DNA from: DATCBF01 sp964401995
Lineage (GTDB): Bacteria > Actinomycetota > Thermoleophilia > Solirubrobacterales > 70-9
Length of the DNA: 64,000 nucleotides
Direction: 5' to 3'
NCBI GenBank assembly: GCA_964401995.1
Contig: CAYOAP010000006.1
Span: 1-64,000 of the forward strand
A program made the position numbers and the translations under genes. Positions 1-8,244 of the stretch are shown here, piece by piece. A model generated the notes under the pieces. The model searched no databases. It had not been told where the DNA came from and saw only the letters and a program-made list of their open reading frames with translations. Position 1 is the stretch's first letter; every line of letters starts with the position of its first letter.

Positions 1-170
1 TGCCGGGGCTTCACTGGGCCAGTCCCTCCACCCCTCTAGATGTGGCGCTTATGTGTAGAGAACCTTACCAGGGGCTGCCAGAGGGGAAGTTTCATTCAGT
101 GCGCGAGCCCCTGGGCGACTAACCTAGGGCGCGATGCCCGACCAGACCGAAGAGATGCTGAGCCCGAGCG

Positions 171-1178
171 ATGCCGAACCTTCCGAAACCAAGGCTGCGT
201 CGGGCAGCACGCGGCGGCGACCTGGCCTCGCCCGCTCCGCAGGCTGAGCCGAAGACCGCTGACGTCGAGCAGATCGACTCGTCCGGCCTGCGCTGGGTCA
301 ACATCGAGCGCCCCGGCCCCTTGGAGCGCGCCTGGCTGGAGCAGAACTTCGACTTCCACGCCCTCGACATCGAGGATGTCCTCTCCCGCAACCAGCGGCC
401 GAAGATTGACGTCTACGACGACTACCTCTTCATCGTCCTCCACTTCCCCGTCTTCGACCGGGCTGCGGGCCGGCTCGGCACCGGCGAGCTCGACCTCTTC
501 GTCGGGCCCGGCTACGTGGTCACGATCCCGAACCAGCCGCTGCAGCCGGTCGAGTACCTGTTCGAGCGCTGCCGCAGCAAGCCGGAGCTGCGCGAACAGC
601 TCTTCTCGCGCGGCTCCGGCTACCTGCTCTACCGGCTCGTCGACGACAGCTTCGACTACTGCTTCCCGATGCTGCGCAAGATCGGCAACAAGCTCGACGC
701 GCTCGAGGACGACATCTTCGAGGGCCGCTCCGAGGAGGTCGTGCGCGACATCTCCAACGTCAAGCAGGAGATCATCAACTTCCGCAAGGTGATCCGCCCG
801 CAGCGCCCGGTCCTCCGCGACCTCGAGAAAGTCAAGCAGCGCTACCTCGCCAACGACCTCGACCTCGAGATCTACTTCGACGACATCGTCGACGCCCACG
901 AGCGGATCTGGGACATGCTCGAGAACTACAAGGAGGTGGCCGAGGCCCTGGCCGAGACCAACGAGTCGGTGATCTCCCACAACGTCAACGACATCCTCCG
1001 CGTCCTCACCTCGATCAGCGTCATCGTCCTGCCGCTGACCCTGATCGCCAGCATCTGGGGCATGAACGTGCGGGTGCCCGGCCAGGACAACATCGGGGCG
1101 TTCTGGGTCGTGATCGGCTGCATGTTCGCGATCCTGCTCGGCATGGTCGCCTACTTCCGCAAGCGCAACTGGCTATAG
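171..1178 (+). CDS. corA: CorA-family divalent cation transporter
   Basis: 335-aa protein of the CorA Mg2+/Co2+ channel family. It has a long acidic cytoplasmic N-terminal domain, then two C-terminal membrane segments (about residues 275-297 and 308-328). The family signature GMN sits at 297-299 at the end of the first segment, and a basic tail (RKRN) follows the second, as expected for the pentameric inner-membrane channel. The ATG at 171 is the first start after an in-frame TGA at 159. No clear Shine-Dalgarno (SD) site precedes it. A second ATG at 134 opens another frame that encodes a plausible polar N-terminus (MPDQTEEMLSPSDAEPSE...) but stops at 246, so the true N-terminus, or a one-base indel near 220-235, is open. 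The next gene starts 10 bp after the stop. Confidence 0.9.
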   Translation: MPNLPKPRLRRAARGGDLASPAPQAEPKTADVEQIDSSGLRWVNIERPGPLERAWLEQNFDFHALDIEDVLSRNQRPKIDVYDDYLFIVLHFPVFDRAAGRLGTGELDLFVGPGYVVTIPNQPLQPVEYLFERCRSKPELREQLFSRGSGYLLYRLVDDSFDYCFPMLRKIGNKLDALEDDIFEGRSEEVVRDISNVKQEIINFRKVIRPQRPVLRDLEKVKQRYLANDLDLEIYFDDIVDAHERIWDMLENYKEVAEALAETNESVISHNVNDILRVLTSISVIVLPLTLIASIWGMNVRVPGQDNIGAFWVVIGCMFAILLGMVAYFRKRNWL

Positions 1179-1188
1179 CCTGCCGCGA

Positions 1189-1677
1189 GTGGCAAATTTC
1201 CGCATCTGGGCGCCCTGGCGCCTCGCCTACGTGAAGGACGCGTCAAAGGACATCGAGGAGGGCTGCATCTTCTGCGTCAAGAGCGCCGAAGATGACGACG
1301 AGGCGAACCTGATCGTCCACCGCGGCGAGCACTGCTTCGTGATCCTCAACCTCTACCCGTACACAAACGGGCACCTGATGGTGGCGCCGTACGCGCACAT
1401 CGGCCGCCTGCAGGAGATCCCGGCTGAGGCGACGGCGGAGATGATGGCGCTGGCGCAGCAGGCGATGAGCCGGCTCGAGGACATCTACCAGCCGCACGGC
1501 TTCAACGTCGGCCTCAACCAGGGCCGGAGCGCCGGCGCCGGGGTCGAGCACCACATCCACATGCACGTCGTCCCCCGCTGGGCCGGCGACAACAACTTCA
1601 TGCCGGTGATCGCCGACACCAAAGTGATGCCGCAGACGATCGAGCAGAGCTACGCGGCGCTGAAGGGAGCATTTTGA
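1189..1677 (+). CDS. HIT-family nucleotide hydrolase/transferase
   Basis: 162-aa histidine-triad protein. The HIT motif is at residues 122-128 (H122, H124, H126 followed by VV). A CxxC pair lies at C26/C29, typical of the actinobacterial HIT branch related to Ap4A phosphorylases. Such enzymes cleave or phosphorolyse dinucleoside polyphosphates or AMP conjugates in the cytoplasm; the exact substrate cannot be read from the sequence. The start is GTG at 1189, giving a protein that begins MANFRIWAPWR, the usual N-terminus of this branch. Its stop overlaps the TTG start of the phosphohexomutase gene (TTGA), which suggests one transcript with the genes on both sides. Confidence 0.93.
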   Translation: MANFRIWAPWRLAYVKDASKDIEEGCIFCVKSAEDDDEANLIVHRGEHCFVILNLYPYTNGHLMVAPYAHIGRLQEIPAEATAEMMALAQQAMSRLEDIYQPHGFNVGLNQGRSAGAGVEHHIHMHVVPRWAGDNNFMPVIADTKVMPQTIEQSYAALKGAF

Positions 1678-3056
1678 GCGAGCAGGCGCCCCTGGCCCCG
1701 GCCGGGATCTTCAAGGCCTACGACATCCGTGGCCTCTACGGCAGCGAGATGGACGAGAGCACCGCGCACGCGATCGGCCGCGCCTTCGCCCGCGTCCTTG
1801 GCCGCCTGCGCGGCAAGCAGCCGGGCGAGCTGCGGGTCGGGCTCGGCCGCGACATGAGGCTGACCGCGCCGGCGATGGCGGCGGAGTTGCGCGACGGCCT
1901 GATCTTCGAGGGCGCGACCGTGCTCGACGCCGGCATGGTCGCGACCGAGATGCTCTACCACCTGGTCGGCTCGCGGGAGCTCGACGGCGGCGCGATGGTG
2001 ACCGCCTCGCACAACCCCAAGGCCTACACCGGGGTGAAGCTGGTCCGCGAGGGGGCGCTGCCGCTCTCCGGCGACGCCGGCATCGGCGACGTCCGCGACG
2101 AGATCGCCGCCGGCCTCGGCCACGCCCCCGGCGGCGGCGCCTTCGAGGAGATCGACATCTGGGAGGAGTACCGCGCCCACGCCCTCTCCTTCATCGACCC
2201 CGCCAACGTGAAGCCGATGAAGGTGGTCGTCGACGGCGGCAACGGCATGGCCGGGCCGATGGTCGGCCCGATCCTCGGCAAGCTGCCGCTTGAGCTGGAG
2301 GAGATGTACTTCGAGCCTGACGGCGAGTTCCCCGACCACGAGCCCAACCCGCTGTTGGAGAAGAACCGGCTGATGATTATCGACCGCGTGCGCTCCAGCG
2401 GCGCCGACCTCGGCATCGCCTGGGACGGCGACGCCGACCGCTGCTTCTTCATCGACGGCAAGGGCGAGTTCTGCGACGGCGACTTCATCTGCGCCCTGCT
2501 GGCCCGCGCCGCCCTGGCCAAGAATCCCGGCGCGACGATCCTCTACGACCCCCGCTCCAGCCGCGCGGTGCCGGACCTGGTCGCCGTCGAGGGCGGCCGC
2601 TCCGACCTCTCCCGCGTCGGCCACGCTTTCTTCAAGGCGCGGATGCGCGAGGAGGGCGCGGCCTTCGGTGGCGAGGTCTCTGGCCACTACTACTTTCGCG
2701 ACTTCTGGAACGCCGACTCGGGCACGATCCCGGCCCTGCTGATGCTGGAGCTGCTCTCGCTCGACGGCCGCACCCTGGCCGAGCTGATCGACGAGTTCCG
2801 CTCCAAGTACTTCATCTCCGGCGAGATCAACTCCGAGGTCGCCGACCCCGAGGCGAAGATGGCCGAGATCGCCGAGCGCTTCAGCGACGGCGAGCAGACC
2901 CACCTCGACGGGATCTCGGTCGACTACCCCGATTGGCACTTCAACGTCCGCCCCTCCAACACCGAGCCGCTGCTGCGGCTCAACCTCGAGTCGCTGGTCT
3001 CGCCGCAGGACATGGAGGCCAAGCGCGACCAGGTCCTCGGGCTGATCAGAGCGTGA
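1674..3056 (+). CDS. Phosphomannomutase/phosphoglucomutase
   Basis: 460-aa alpha-D-phosphohexomutase, the normal length for a full four-domain enzyme. The phosphoserine loop TASHNP is at 110-115 (Ser112), the Mg2+ loop DGDADR at 251-256, a sugar-binding GGEVSGH lies near 335, and the phosphate-binding RPSNTEP lies near the C-terminus. It interconverts hexose 1- and 6-phosphates and so feeds GDP-mannose or UDP-glucose synthesis; mannose versus glucose preference is not decidable here. The start is TTG at 1674, overlapping the HIT stop by 4 bp. The downstream hydrolase starts inside its stop codon (GTGA), so these genes look translationally coupled. Confidence 0.95.
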   Translation: MSEQAPLAPAGIFKAYDIRGLYGSEMDESTAHAIGRAFARVLGRLRGKQPGELRVGLGRDMRLTAPAMAAELRDGLIFEGATVLDAGMVATEMLYHLVGSRELDGGAMVTASHNPKAYTGVKLVREGALPLSGDAGIGDVRDEIAAGLGHAPGGGAFEEIDIWEEYRAHALSFIDPANVKPMKVVVDGGNGMAGPMVGPILGKLPLELEEMYFEPDGEFPDHEPNPLLEKNRLMIIDRVRSSGADLGIAWDGDADRCFFIDGKGEFCDGDFICALLARAALAKNPGATILYDPRSSRAVPDLVAVEGGRSDLSRVGHAFFKARMREEGAAFGGEVSGHYYFRDFWNADSGTIPALLMLELLSLDGRTLAELIDEFRSKYFISGEINSEVADPEAKMAEIAERFSDGEQTHLDGISVDYPDWHFNVRPSNTEPLLRLNLESLVSPQDMEAKRDQVLGLIRA

Positions 3057-4057
3057 CGCTCTCCCCCGAGCAGGCGCTTGAGCAGGCGGCGCTGGCCGGC
3101 ATCCACTGCCTCCGCATCCCGACCCCGTTCGCAGTCGGGCGGGTCAACTGCTACCTGCTCGAGGACGAGCCGCTGACCCTGATTGACACCGGCCCCAACT
3201 CGGGCAAAGCGCTGGACGAGCTGCAGGCCCAGCTCGTCGCCCGCGGCCATTCGATCGACGACCTCGAGCTGATCATCGTCACCCACCAGCACATCGACCA
3301 CCTCGGCCTGGTTGAGATCGTCGCCGAGCACTCCGGCGCCGAGGTGGCGGCGCTCGGCCTCGCCGCCGAGCGGCTGGCGAACTTCAGCGAGGACGCCGAG
3401 GGCGAGGACAGCTTCGCCGTCGACCTGATGCTGCGCAACGGCATCCCCGAGGAGGTCGCCTTCGCACTGCAAAGCGTCTCGCGCAGCTTCCGCGGCTGGG
3501 GCTCAAAGGTCGAGGTGACCAGGCCTCTAGCCGACGGCGAGCTGATGCAGTTCCGCGACCGCAAGCTCGAAGTCCTGCACCGGCCCGGCCACAGCCCCTC
3601 CGACACCGTCTTCTGGGATGAGGAGCGCAAGATCCTGATCGCCGCCGACCACCTGATCGCCCACATCTCCTCCAACCCGCTGATCACCCGCCCGCTCGAC
3701 GGCTCGCCGCAGCGCACCCAGGCCCTGGTCACCTACATCGAGTCGATGAAGAAGACGCGCGAGATGCCGGCCGAGATCGTCCTCTCCGGCCACGGCGACC
3801 CGATCACCGAGCACGCCGCCCTGATCGACGACCGCCTGCGCAAACACGACCGTCGCAAAGAAAAGATCTACAAGCTGATCGCCGAGCAGCCGCGGACCGG
3901 CTACGAGCTGGCCCAGTCAATCTGGGGCAACGTCGCCGTCACCCAGGCCTTCCTCACCCTCTCAGAGGTGATCGGCCACACCGACCTGCTGGTCAACGAA
4001 GGCCGCGTAGAGGAAGTCGAGGAGGGCGAGGTGGTCCGCTATGCGGCGGCCGGGTAA
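3053..4057 (+). CDS. Metallo-beta-lactamase-fold hydrolase (LACTB2-like)
   Basis: 334-aa protein with the MBL metal site HxHxDH at H78, H80, D82, H83, a later GH in HRPGHSPSD, and a GHGDP segment. The C-terminal ~70 residues look like a small winged-helix domain. This matches the LACTB2/hydroxyacylglutathione-hydrolase-like branch, whose members act as nucleases or thioesterases; the substrate is not assignable. I chose the GTG at 3053 because it overlaps the preceding stop (GTGA) and yields MTLSPEQALEQA. The open frame extends further upstream, but only inside the mutase gene. About 110 bp follow before the next gene. Confidence 0.88.
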   Translation: MTLSPEQALEQAALAGIHCLRIPTPFAVGRVNCYLLEDEPLTLIDTGPNSGKALDELQAQLVARGHSIDDLELIIVTHQHIDHLGLVEIVAEHSGAEVAALGLAAERLANFSEDAEGEDSFAVDLMLRNGIPEEVAFALQSVSRSFRGWGSKVEVTRPLADGELMQFRDRKLEVLHRPGHSPSDTVFWDEERKILIAADHLIAHISSNPLITRPLDGSPQRTQALVTYIESMKKTREMPAEIVLSGHGDPITEHAALIDDRLRKHDRRKEKIYKLIAEQPRTGYELAQSIWGNVAVTQAFLTLSEVIGHTDLLVNEGRVEEVEEGEVVRYAAAG

Positions 4058-4168
4058 GCGCCGGAAGCCAAGCCGGCCTACTGCGGCGCTTCGGGAAGCT
4101 GGGGCCTTTTGGGGAGCGGAAGCGGAGCCATTGCTTGACCGATCATACAGTCAAGGCGGTCCTGAACT

Positions 4169-4714
4169 GTGATTTTTCCCCTCGCGACAACCCTGGAGGA
4201 TCTCGCCAATGTGTCCGTCGTCGTCGCCGGCGCCGCGACGGTTCTGCTCTTTTTCGCGGCCGTATGGGCGGGCCGAACCGCGGAAAAGGCCTTTAGGGAG
4301 GCTGGCCGCGGTGTCGAACTCCAGATCGAACAGCAGCGCATGATCGATGAACGTCGACGGGCATATGACCACCTGGCAGTCCTCAACAGCCGTGAATTCA
4401 CAGAGATGACCGCGGAGGCGCTATCCGCCTTTCAGCGCTTCAAAGCGGAAGGCGCCAGCGAAGCGACCTGGGAAAAGGTCACAACCTCCGAGCAGGTGGC
4501 GAGCCAGACAGTCCTCAACTTCTACGAGGAGGTCGCGACCGAGTACAACGCCGGGTTCCTCGACCGCCAGGCCGCCAAAGGGCTGGTTTTCGTGGCGGTC
4601 GGCATCTGGCGAGAGGGCGAGGAGCTGATCGAATGGATTCGGGGGACAGACGATCGCTACCTCAGTGCGCTGGCGGACCTGCACCGGAGCGCGGCACCCG
4701 AATTCACCAAATGA
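4169..4714 (+). CDS. Membrane-anchored protein of unknown function
   Basis: 181 aa from a GTG start. One hydrophobic segment lies at about residues 13-35, followed by a charged, helical cytoplasmic-looking domain with likely coiled coil around 45-70. No catalytic motif is recognised. The layout (N-terminal membrane helix plus helical domain) resembles the 49961-50473 protein, but I cannot claim homology. A perfect 6-bp inverted repeat (CTTGAC/GTCAAG, 4134-4139 and 4150-4155) lies 14 bp upstream and could be an operator. The stop overlaps the lipid kinase start (ATGA), so the two are probably co-translated and may act together at the membrane. Confidence 0.7.
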   Translation: MIFPLATTLEDLANVSVVVAGAATVLLFFAAVWAGRTAEKAFREAGRGVELQIEQQRMIDERRRAYDHLAVLNSREFTEMTAEALSAFQRFKAEGASEATWEKVTTSEQVASQTVLNFYEEVATEYNAGFLDRQAAKGLVFVAVGIWREGEELIEWIRGTDDRYLSALADLHRSAAPEFTK

Positions 4715-5688
4715 CGGCCAAGATCCGCACCAGGAAGCCGAGGCGCTCCGCGAAGAAGCGGATGCTGCTGATCGTCAACCCGTATGCGACGACGGTCTCC
4801 GATCGGCTCAAGAATCTCGTTGTCTATGCGCTGCAGGGGCGGTTCGAGGTCGAAGCGGTCTCGACCGAGTCGCAAAACCACGCGACCGAGATCGGGCGCG
4901 AGGTTCGCGACCATGGCTACGACATCGTCGTCGCCTTCGGTGGCGACGGGACGCTGAACGAGGTCGCCAACGGGCTAGCGGGCACCGACGTGCCGGTCTC
5001 GATGCTGCCGGGCGGCTCGACCAACGTCGTCTGCCGCACGCTCGGCATCCCAAATGACGTCGTCGACGCGACCGAGCACCTGCTGGCGCTGGTCGATGAT
5101 TGGAAACCGCGCAAGATCGACCTCGGCAAGGTCGACGGCCGCCACTTTGTCTTCTCCTGCGGGGTCGGGATCGACGCCACCGTGGTCAAGCGGGTCGACG
5201 CCCACCCGCGGCTGAAGTCCAAAGCTGGCCCCTATTACTACACCTGGGCCGCAGTCTCGGCCTTCTACCGCAGCTACCTCCACAACCCCGTGCGGATGCG
5301 GATCCAGGTCAACGGCAGCGAGGCCGAGGGAGTCACCGCCCTGGCCCAGAACTCCGACCCCTTCACCTACTTCGCCGAGCGCCCGATCCGGGTCTGCGAG
5401 GGGATCGAGATCGACGACGGCACCCTGGCCCTGGGCGTCCTCAAGCGCGCCACCCAGCGCGACACCCCAACCCTCATATCCCGCCTCTTCAGCGACACCC
5501 GCCCAGCGTCACATCACCGCCAGATCGAAAGCTTCGACGACGTAACTGAGGCAACCGTCACCTCGATCTCCAAGGACAAGCAAGGCGATCTCCGCCCCTT
5601 CCCAATCCAGGTAGACGGCGACTACATAGGCGAGAAGACAAGGGTCGAGCTGAAGGCTGCGCCGGGCGCTTTGACCGTTGTGGCCTAG
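4711..5688 (+). CDS. Diacylglycerol-kinase-family lipid kinase
   Basis: 325-aa protein with a DAGK catalytic domain. The nucleotide-binding GGDGTLNE is at 77-84 and a second glycine loop, GGSTN, is at 101-105, replacing the common GTGND. The N-terminus is highly basic (KIRTRKPRR), suiting contact with acidic lipid. The family phosphorylates diacylglycerol, sphingoid bases or related lipids at the inner membrane face; the substrate is unknown. The ATG at 4711 overlaps the stop of the preceding membrane-protein gene, so a longer frame opening at 4633 is rejected. The gene is followed by copy A of the dispersed repeat. Confidence 0.88.
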   Translation: MTAKIRTRKPRRSAKKRMLLIVNPYATTVSDRLKNLVVYALQGRFEVEAVSTESQNHATEIGREVRDHGYDIVVAFGGDGTLNEVANGLAGTDVPVSMLPGGSTNVVCRTLGIPNDVVDATEHLLALVDDWKPRKIDLGKVDGRHFVFSCGVGIDATVVKRVDAHPRLKSKAGPYYYTWAAVSAFYRSYLHNPVRMRIQVNGSEAEGVTALAQNSDPFTYFAERPIRVCEGIEIDDGTLALGVLKRATQRDTPTLISRLFSDTRPASHHRQIESFDDVTEATVTSISKDKQGDLRPFPIQVDGDYIGEKTRVELKAAPGALTVVA

Positions 5689-5724
5689 GGACTAGCCGTC
5701 CCGGCCGCGTCTCGCCCTTGACCC

Positions 5725-5990
5725 GAACTGCATCAACTTCTCTACCTGCCAGATCGAGAAGTTGATGCAGTTCGCCTGGCGGAGCGTCGGAGACGCTTCG
5801 AAGCTGTGCCGCTCAGCCGGGTTCGTTGGTCGCGTGGGTGGCGTCGGGATGGGGCGGACTCGCCGGCCCGAAGGCTGTGGAGGGCAAGGCTCGAGCCCTA
5901 AGAGCGCGGTGTCCCAGCGCCCGGAGCAGCGCGAGAGGGCCGCCGAGGGTGCCCCATCGCGGCGACAGGCCCCGCGCGCCCAGCGCGCCT
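5725..5990 (+). repeat. Dispersed intergenic repeat, copy A
   Basis: The whole space between the lipid kinase and rel genes. It starts with a perfect 18-bp inverted repeat (5725-5742 and 5756-5773, arms GAACTGCATCAACTTCTC, 13-nt loop TACCTGCCAGATC). A GC-rich tail follows with blocks such as GCTCAGCCGGGTTCG and GGGTGGCGTCGG that recur in copies B (20521-20743, minus) and C (24632-24985, plus). The tail ends 6 bp from the rel stop codon. It contains no gene I would support. Confidence 0.75.
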
Positions 5991-5995
5991 CGAGG

Positions 5996-8212
5996 CTAAC
6001 CCTCGTCGCTTGAAGACTTAGCCGCAGCCGGAGTGATCCGGTAGGCGTCGAAGACCGACTCCACATTGCGCAGCCGCGTGATGCAATGTTTGAGCTGCTC
6101 GGTGTCGCCAACCTCGATCACGAAAGTGTTTTTCACCATCGGGTGGTTGGTCGTGCATGTCGCCCCGAGGATGTTGATGCCGGCCTCCGAGAAGGTGCGC
6201 GAGAGGTCCTCGAGCAGGCGAGTGCGATCGTAGGCGTCGATCTGCAGCTCGACCCGGTAGGAAGCCTCGTTGTCGCCGTCCCAGCTGACGTCGACGAAGC
6301 GTTCTGGCGCCTTCTTCAGCGCCTTCACGTTCTTGCAGTCGGTGCGGTGGATCGTGATCCCGCGGCCGAGCGAGACGTAGCCGGCGATCTCGTCGCCGGG
6401 CACCGGCCGGCAGCACTTGGCCAGCCGCACGGCGACGTTGTCGACCCCCTTGACGCTGATCCCGTAGTTGGAGGCGTCCTTGGTCCGGCGGGCGTCGTCC
6501 TCGCGGCCGCCGATCTCCCCCGGCGGCTCCTCGGCGACGGCCTCGCCCGCTTTCAGCCTCAGCATCAGCTTGTTGGCGACGGTCTTTGTGGAGACCTTGC
6601 CCTGGCCGAGGGCGATGTAGAACTCGGTTGCCTTGTGGTACCCCATCTCGCGGATCACGTCGGCGAGCAGCGGCGATCCGGCCACCTTCTGCATCGGCAG
6701 CCCGCGCTTGCGCAGCGCCTCTTCGAGGCCGTCGCGGCCGGTCCGCTCGGCATCGTCGCGGCCTTCCTCTTTGAACCAGGCCCGGATCTTGTTGCGGGCG
6801 CGGTTGGTCCGCACCAGCTTCAGCCAGTCGCGCGAGGGGCCGCGCTTCTGCTTCGCGGTCAGCACCTCGACGATGTCGCCCGAGCGCAGCTGGTAATGCA
6901 GGGGCACGATGTTGCCGTTGACCTTGGCCCCGACGCAGCGGTGGCCGACGTCGGTGTGGACGGCGTAGGCGAAGTCAAGCGGGGTCGAGCCGGCGGAGAG
7001 GCTCTTGACCTCGCCCTTGGGCGTGAAGACGAAGACCTCGTCTTCGAAGAGGTCGACCTTCAGCGACTCGAGGAACTCGGCCGGGTCCTGCTCGCCCTCG
7101 GCCTCGACCAGCTGCCGCAGCCAGGTCATCTTCTCCCGCCGCGGGTCATCGCCGCCGCCCTCTTTGTAGGCGACGTGGGCGGCGATCCCGTACTCGGCCA
7201 GCTTGTGCATCTCCTCGGTCCGGATCTGGATCTCCAGCGGCTTGCCTTCGGGGCCGATCACGGTCGTGTGCAGGGCCTGGTACATGTTGGCCTTCGGCAT
7301 CGCGACGAAGTCCTTGAAGCGCCCGGGCAGCGGCTTCCAGAGCGAGTGGATGACGCCGATCGCCCCGTAGCAGTCGCCGACCGAGCCGACGATAACCCGC
7401 ATCGCGGTCAGGTCGAAGATCTCGTTGAACTCGCGCCCCTTCTTCGTCATCTTCGTGTAGATCGAGTAGAAGTGCTTGGCCCGGCCGGAGATCTCGGCCT
7501 CGATGTCAAGCTGCGCCAGCTCTTCGGAGAGGAAGCTGCCGGCGTCGTTGACGTAGCTCTCGCGCTCGTCGCGCTGCTGCGAGACGAGCTGCTTGATCTC
7601 GGCGTACTTGCGCGGGTGCAGGGTGGCGAAAGCGAGGTCCTCCAGCTCCCACTTGATCGCGTGGATTCCGAGCCGGTGGGCGAGCGGCGCGTAGATCTCC
7701 AGCGTCTCCCGCGACTTTGCCATCTGCTTCTGCTTCGGCAGCGCGCCGAGCGTGCGCATGTTGTGAAGGCGGTCGGCGAGCTTGATCAGGATCACCCTGA
7801 CGTCAGTCGCCATCGCCACCATCATCTTGCGGTAGTTCTCGGCCTGGCGCTCGTCGCGGCTCTCGAAGGTGATCCCGGTCAGCTTGGTGACGCCGTCGAC
7901 CAGGGCGGCGATCTCGTCGCCGAACTCGTCCCGGATCTCCTCCAGGCTGGCGGTCGTGTCCTCGACCGTGTCGTGCAGGAGGGCGGCGCAGAGGGTCGCG
8001 GTGTCGAGCCGCATCCCGGCGCAGACCTGTGCCACCCCGACCGGGTGGGTGATGAATTCGTCGCCGGAGCGCCGCATCTGGTCGGCGTGGCGGTCACAGG
8101 CGAAATCAAAGGCGCGCTCAAGCGCGGCACGGTCGATCGTGGCGACCGCCAGCGCCGGGGCGCCGTTGCCGTCGCTCGCGGGCACGTGCGGAGCGTCGAA
8201 CTCCTCCACCAC
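5996..8212 (-). CDS. rel: Bifunctional (p)ppGpp synthetase/hydrolase
   Basis: 738-aa RelA/SpoT homologue with the full long-form order: HD hydrolase domain (HD at H80-D81 in ALLHDTVEDT), synthetase domain (about 240-350), TGS domain (about 400-460) and a C-terminal ACT domain (about 665-735). The intact HD pair and complete synthetase region suggest both making and breaking (p)ppGpp on or near ribosomes. The open frame continues to 8554, but that part only shadows recJ. I place the start at the GTG pair at 8212/8209, which gives the usual family length; neither has an ideal ribosome site, so the start is uncertain. It lies last in the yebC-ruv-secDF-recJ run. Confidence 0.92.
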   Translation of the reverse strand: MVEEFDAPHVPASDGNGAPALAVATIDRAALERAFDFACDRHADQMRRSGDEFITHPVGVAQVCAGMRLDTATLCAALLHDTVEDTTASLEEIRDEFGDEIAALVDGVTKLTGITFESRDERQAENYRKMMVAMATDVRVILIKLADRLHNMRTLGALPKQKQMAKSRETLEIYAPLAHRLGIHAIKWELEDLAFATLHPRKYAEIKQLVSQQRDERESYVNDAGSFLSEELAQLDIEAEISGRAKHFYSIYTKMTKKGREFNEIFDLTAMRVIVGSVGDCYGAIGVIHSLWKPLPGRFKDFVAMPKANMYQALHTTVIGPEGKPLEIQIRTEEMHKLAEYGIAAHVAYKEGGGDDPRREKMTWLRQLVEAEGEQDPAEFLESLKVDLFEDEVFVFTPKGEVKSLSAGSTPLDFAYAVHTDVGHRCVGAKVNGNIVPLHYQLRSGDIVEVLTAKQKRGPSRDWLKLVRTNRARNKIRAWFKEEGRDDAERTGRDGLEEALRKRGLPMQKVAGSPLLADVIREMGYHKATEFYIALGQGKVSTKTVANKLMLRLKAGEAVAEEPPGEIGGREDDARRTKDASNYGISVKGVDNVAVRLAKCCRPVPGDEIAGYVSLGRGITIHRTDCKNVKALKKAPERFVDVSWDGDNEASYRVELQIDAYDRTRLLEDLSRTFSEAGINILGATCTTNHPMVKNTFVIEVGDTEQLKHCITRLRNVESVFDAYRITPAAAKSSSDEG

Positions 8213-8244
8213 GGCGAAGAGATCGGCGAGCAGCTCCTGGTGCT

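Noticed and set aside
1..170. Upstream promoter or gene before the CorA start
   Set aside because: No clear promoter, ribosome site or coding pattern beyond the short alternative frame at 134.
5762..6013. 83-codon frame in repeat copy A, with similar peptides in copies B and C
   Set aside because: Similar translations follow from the shared repeat DNA; no ribosome site and frame breaks between copies.
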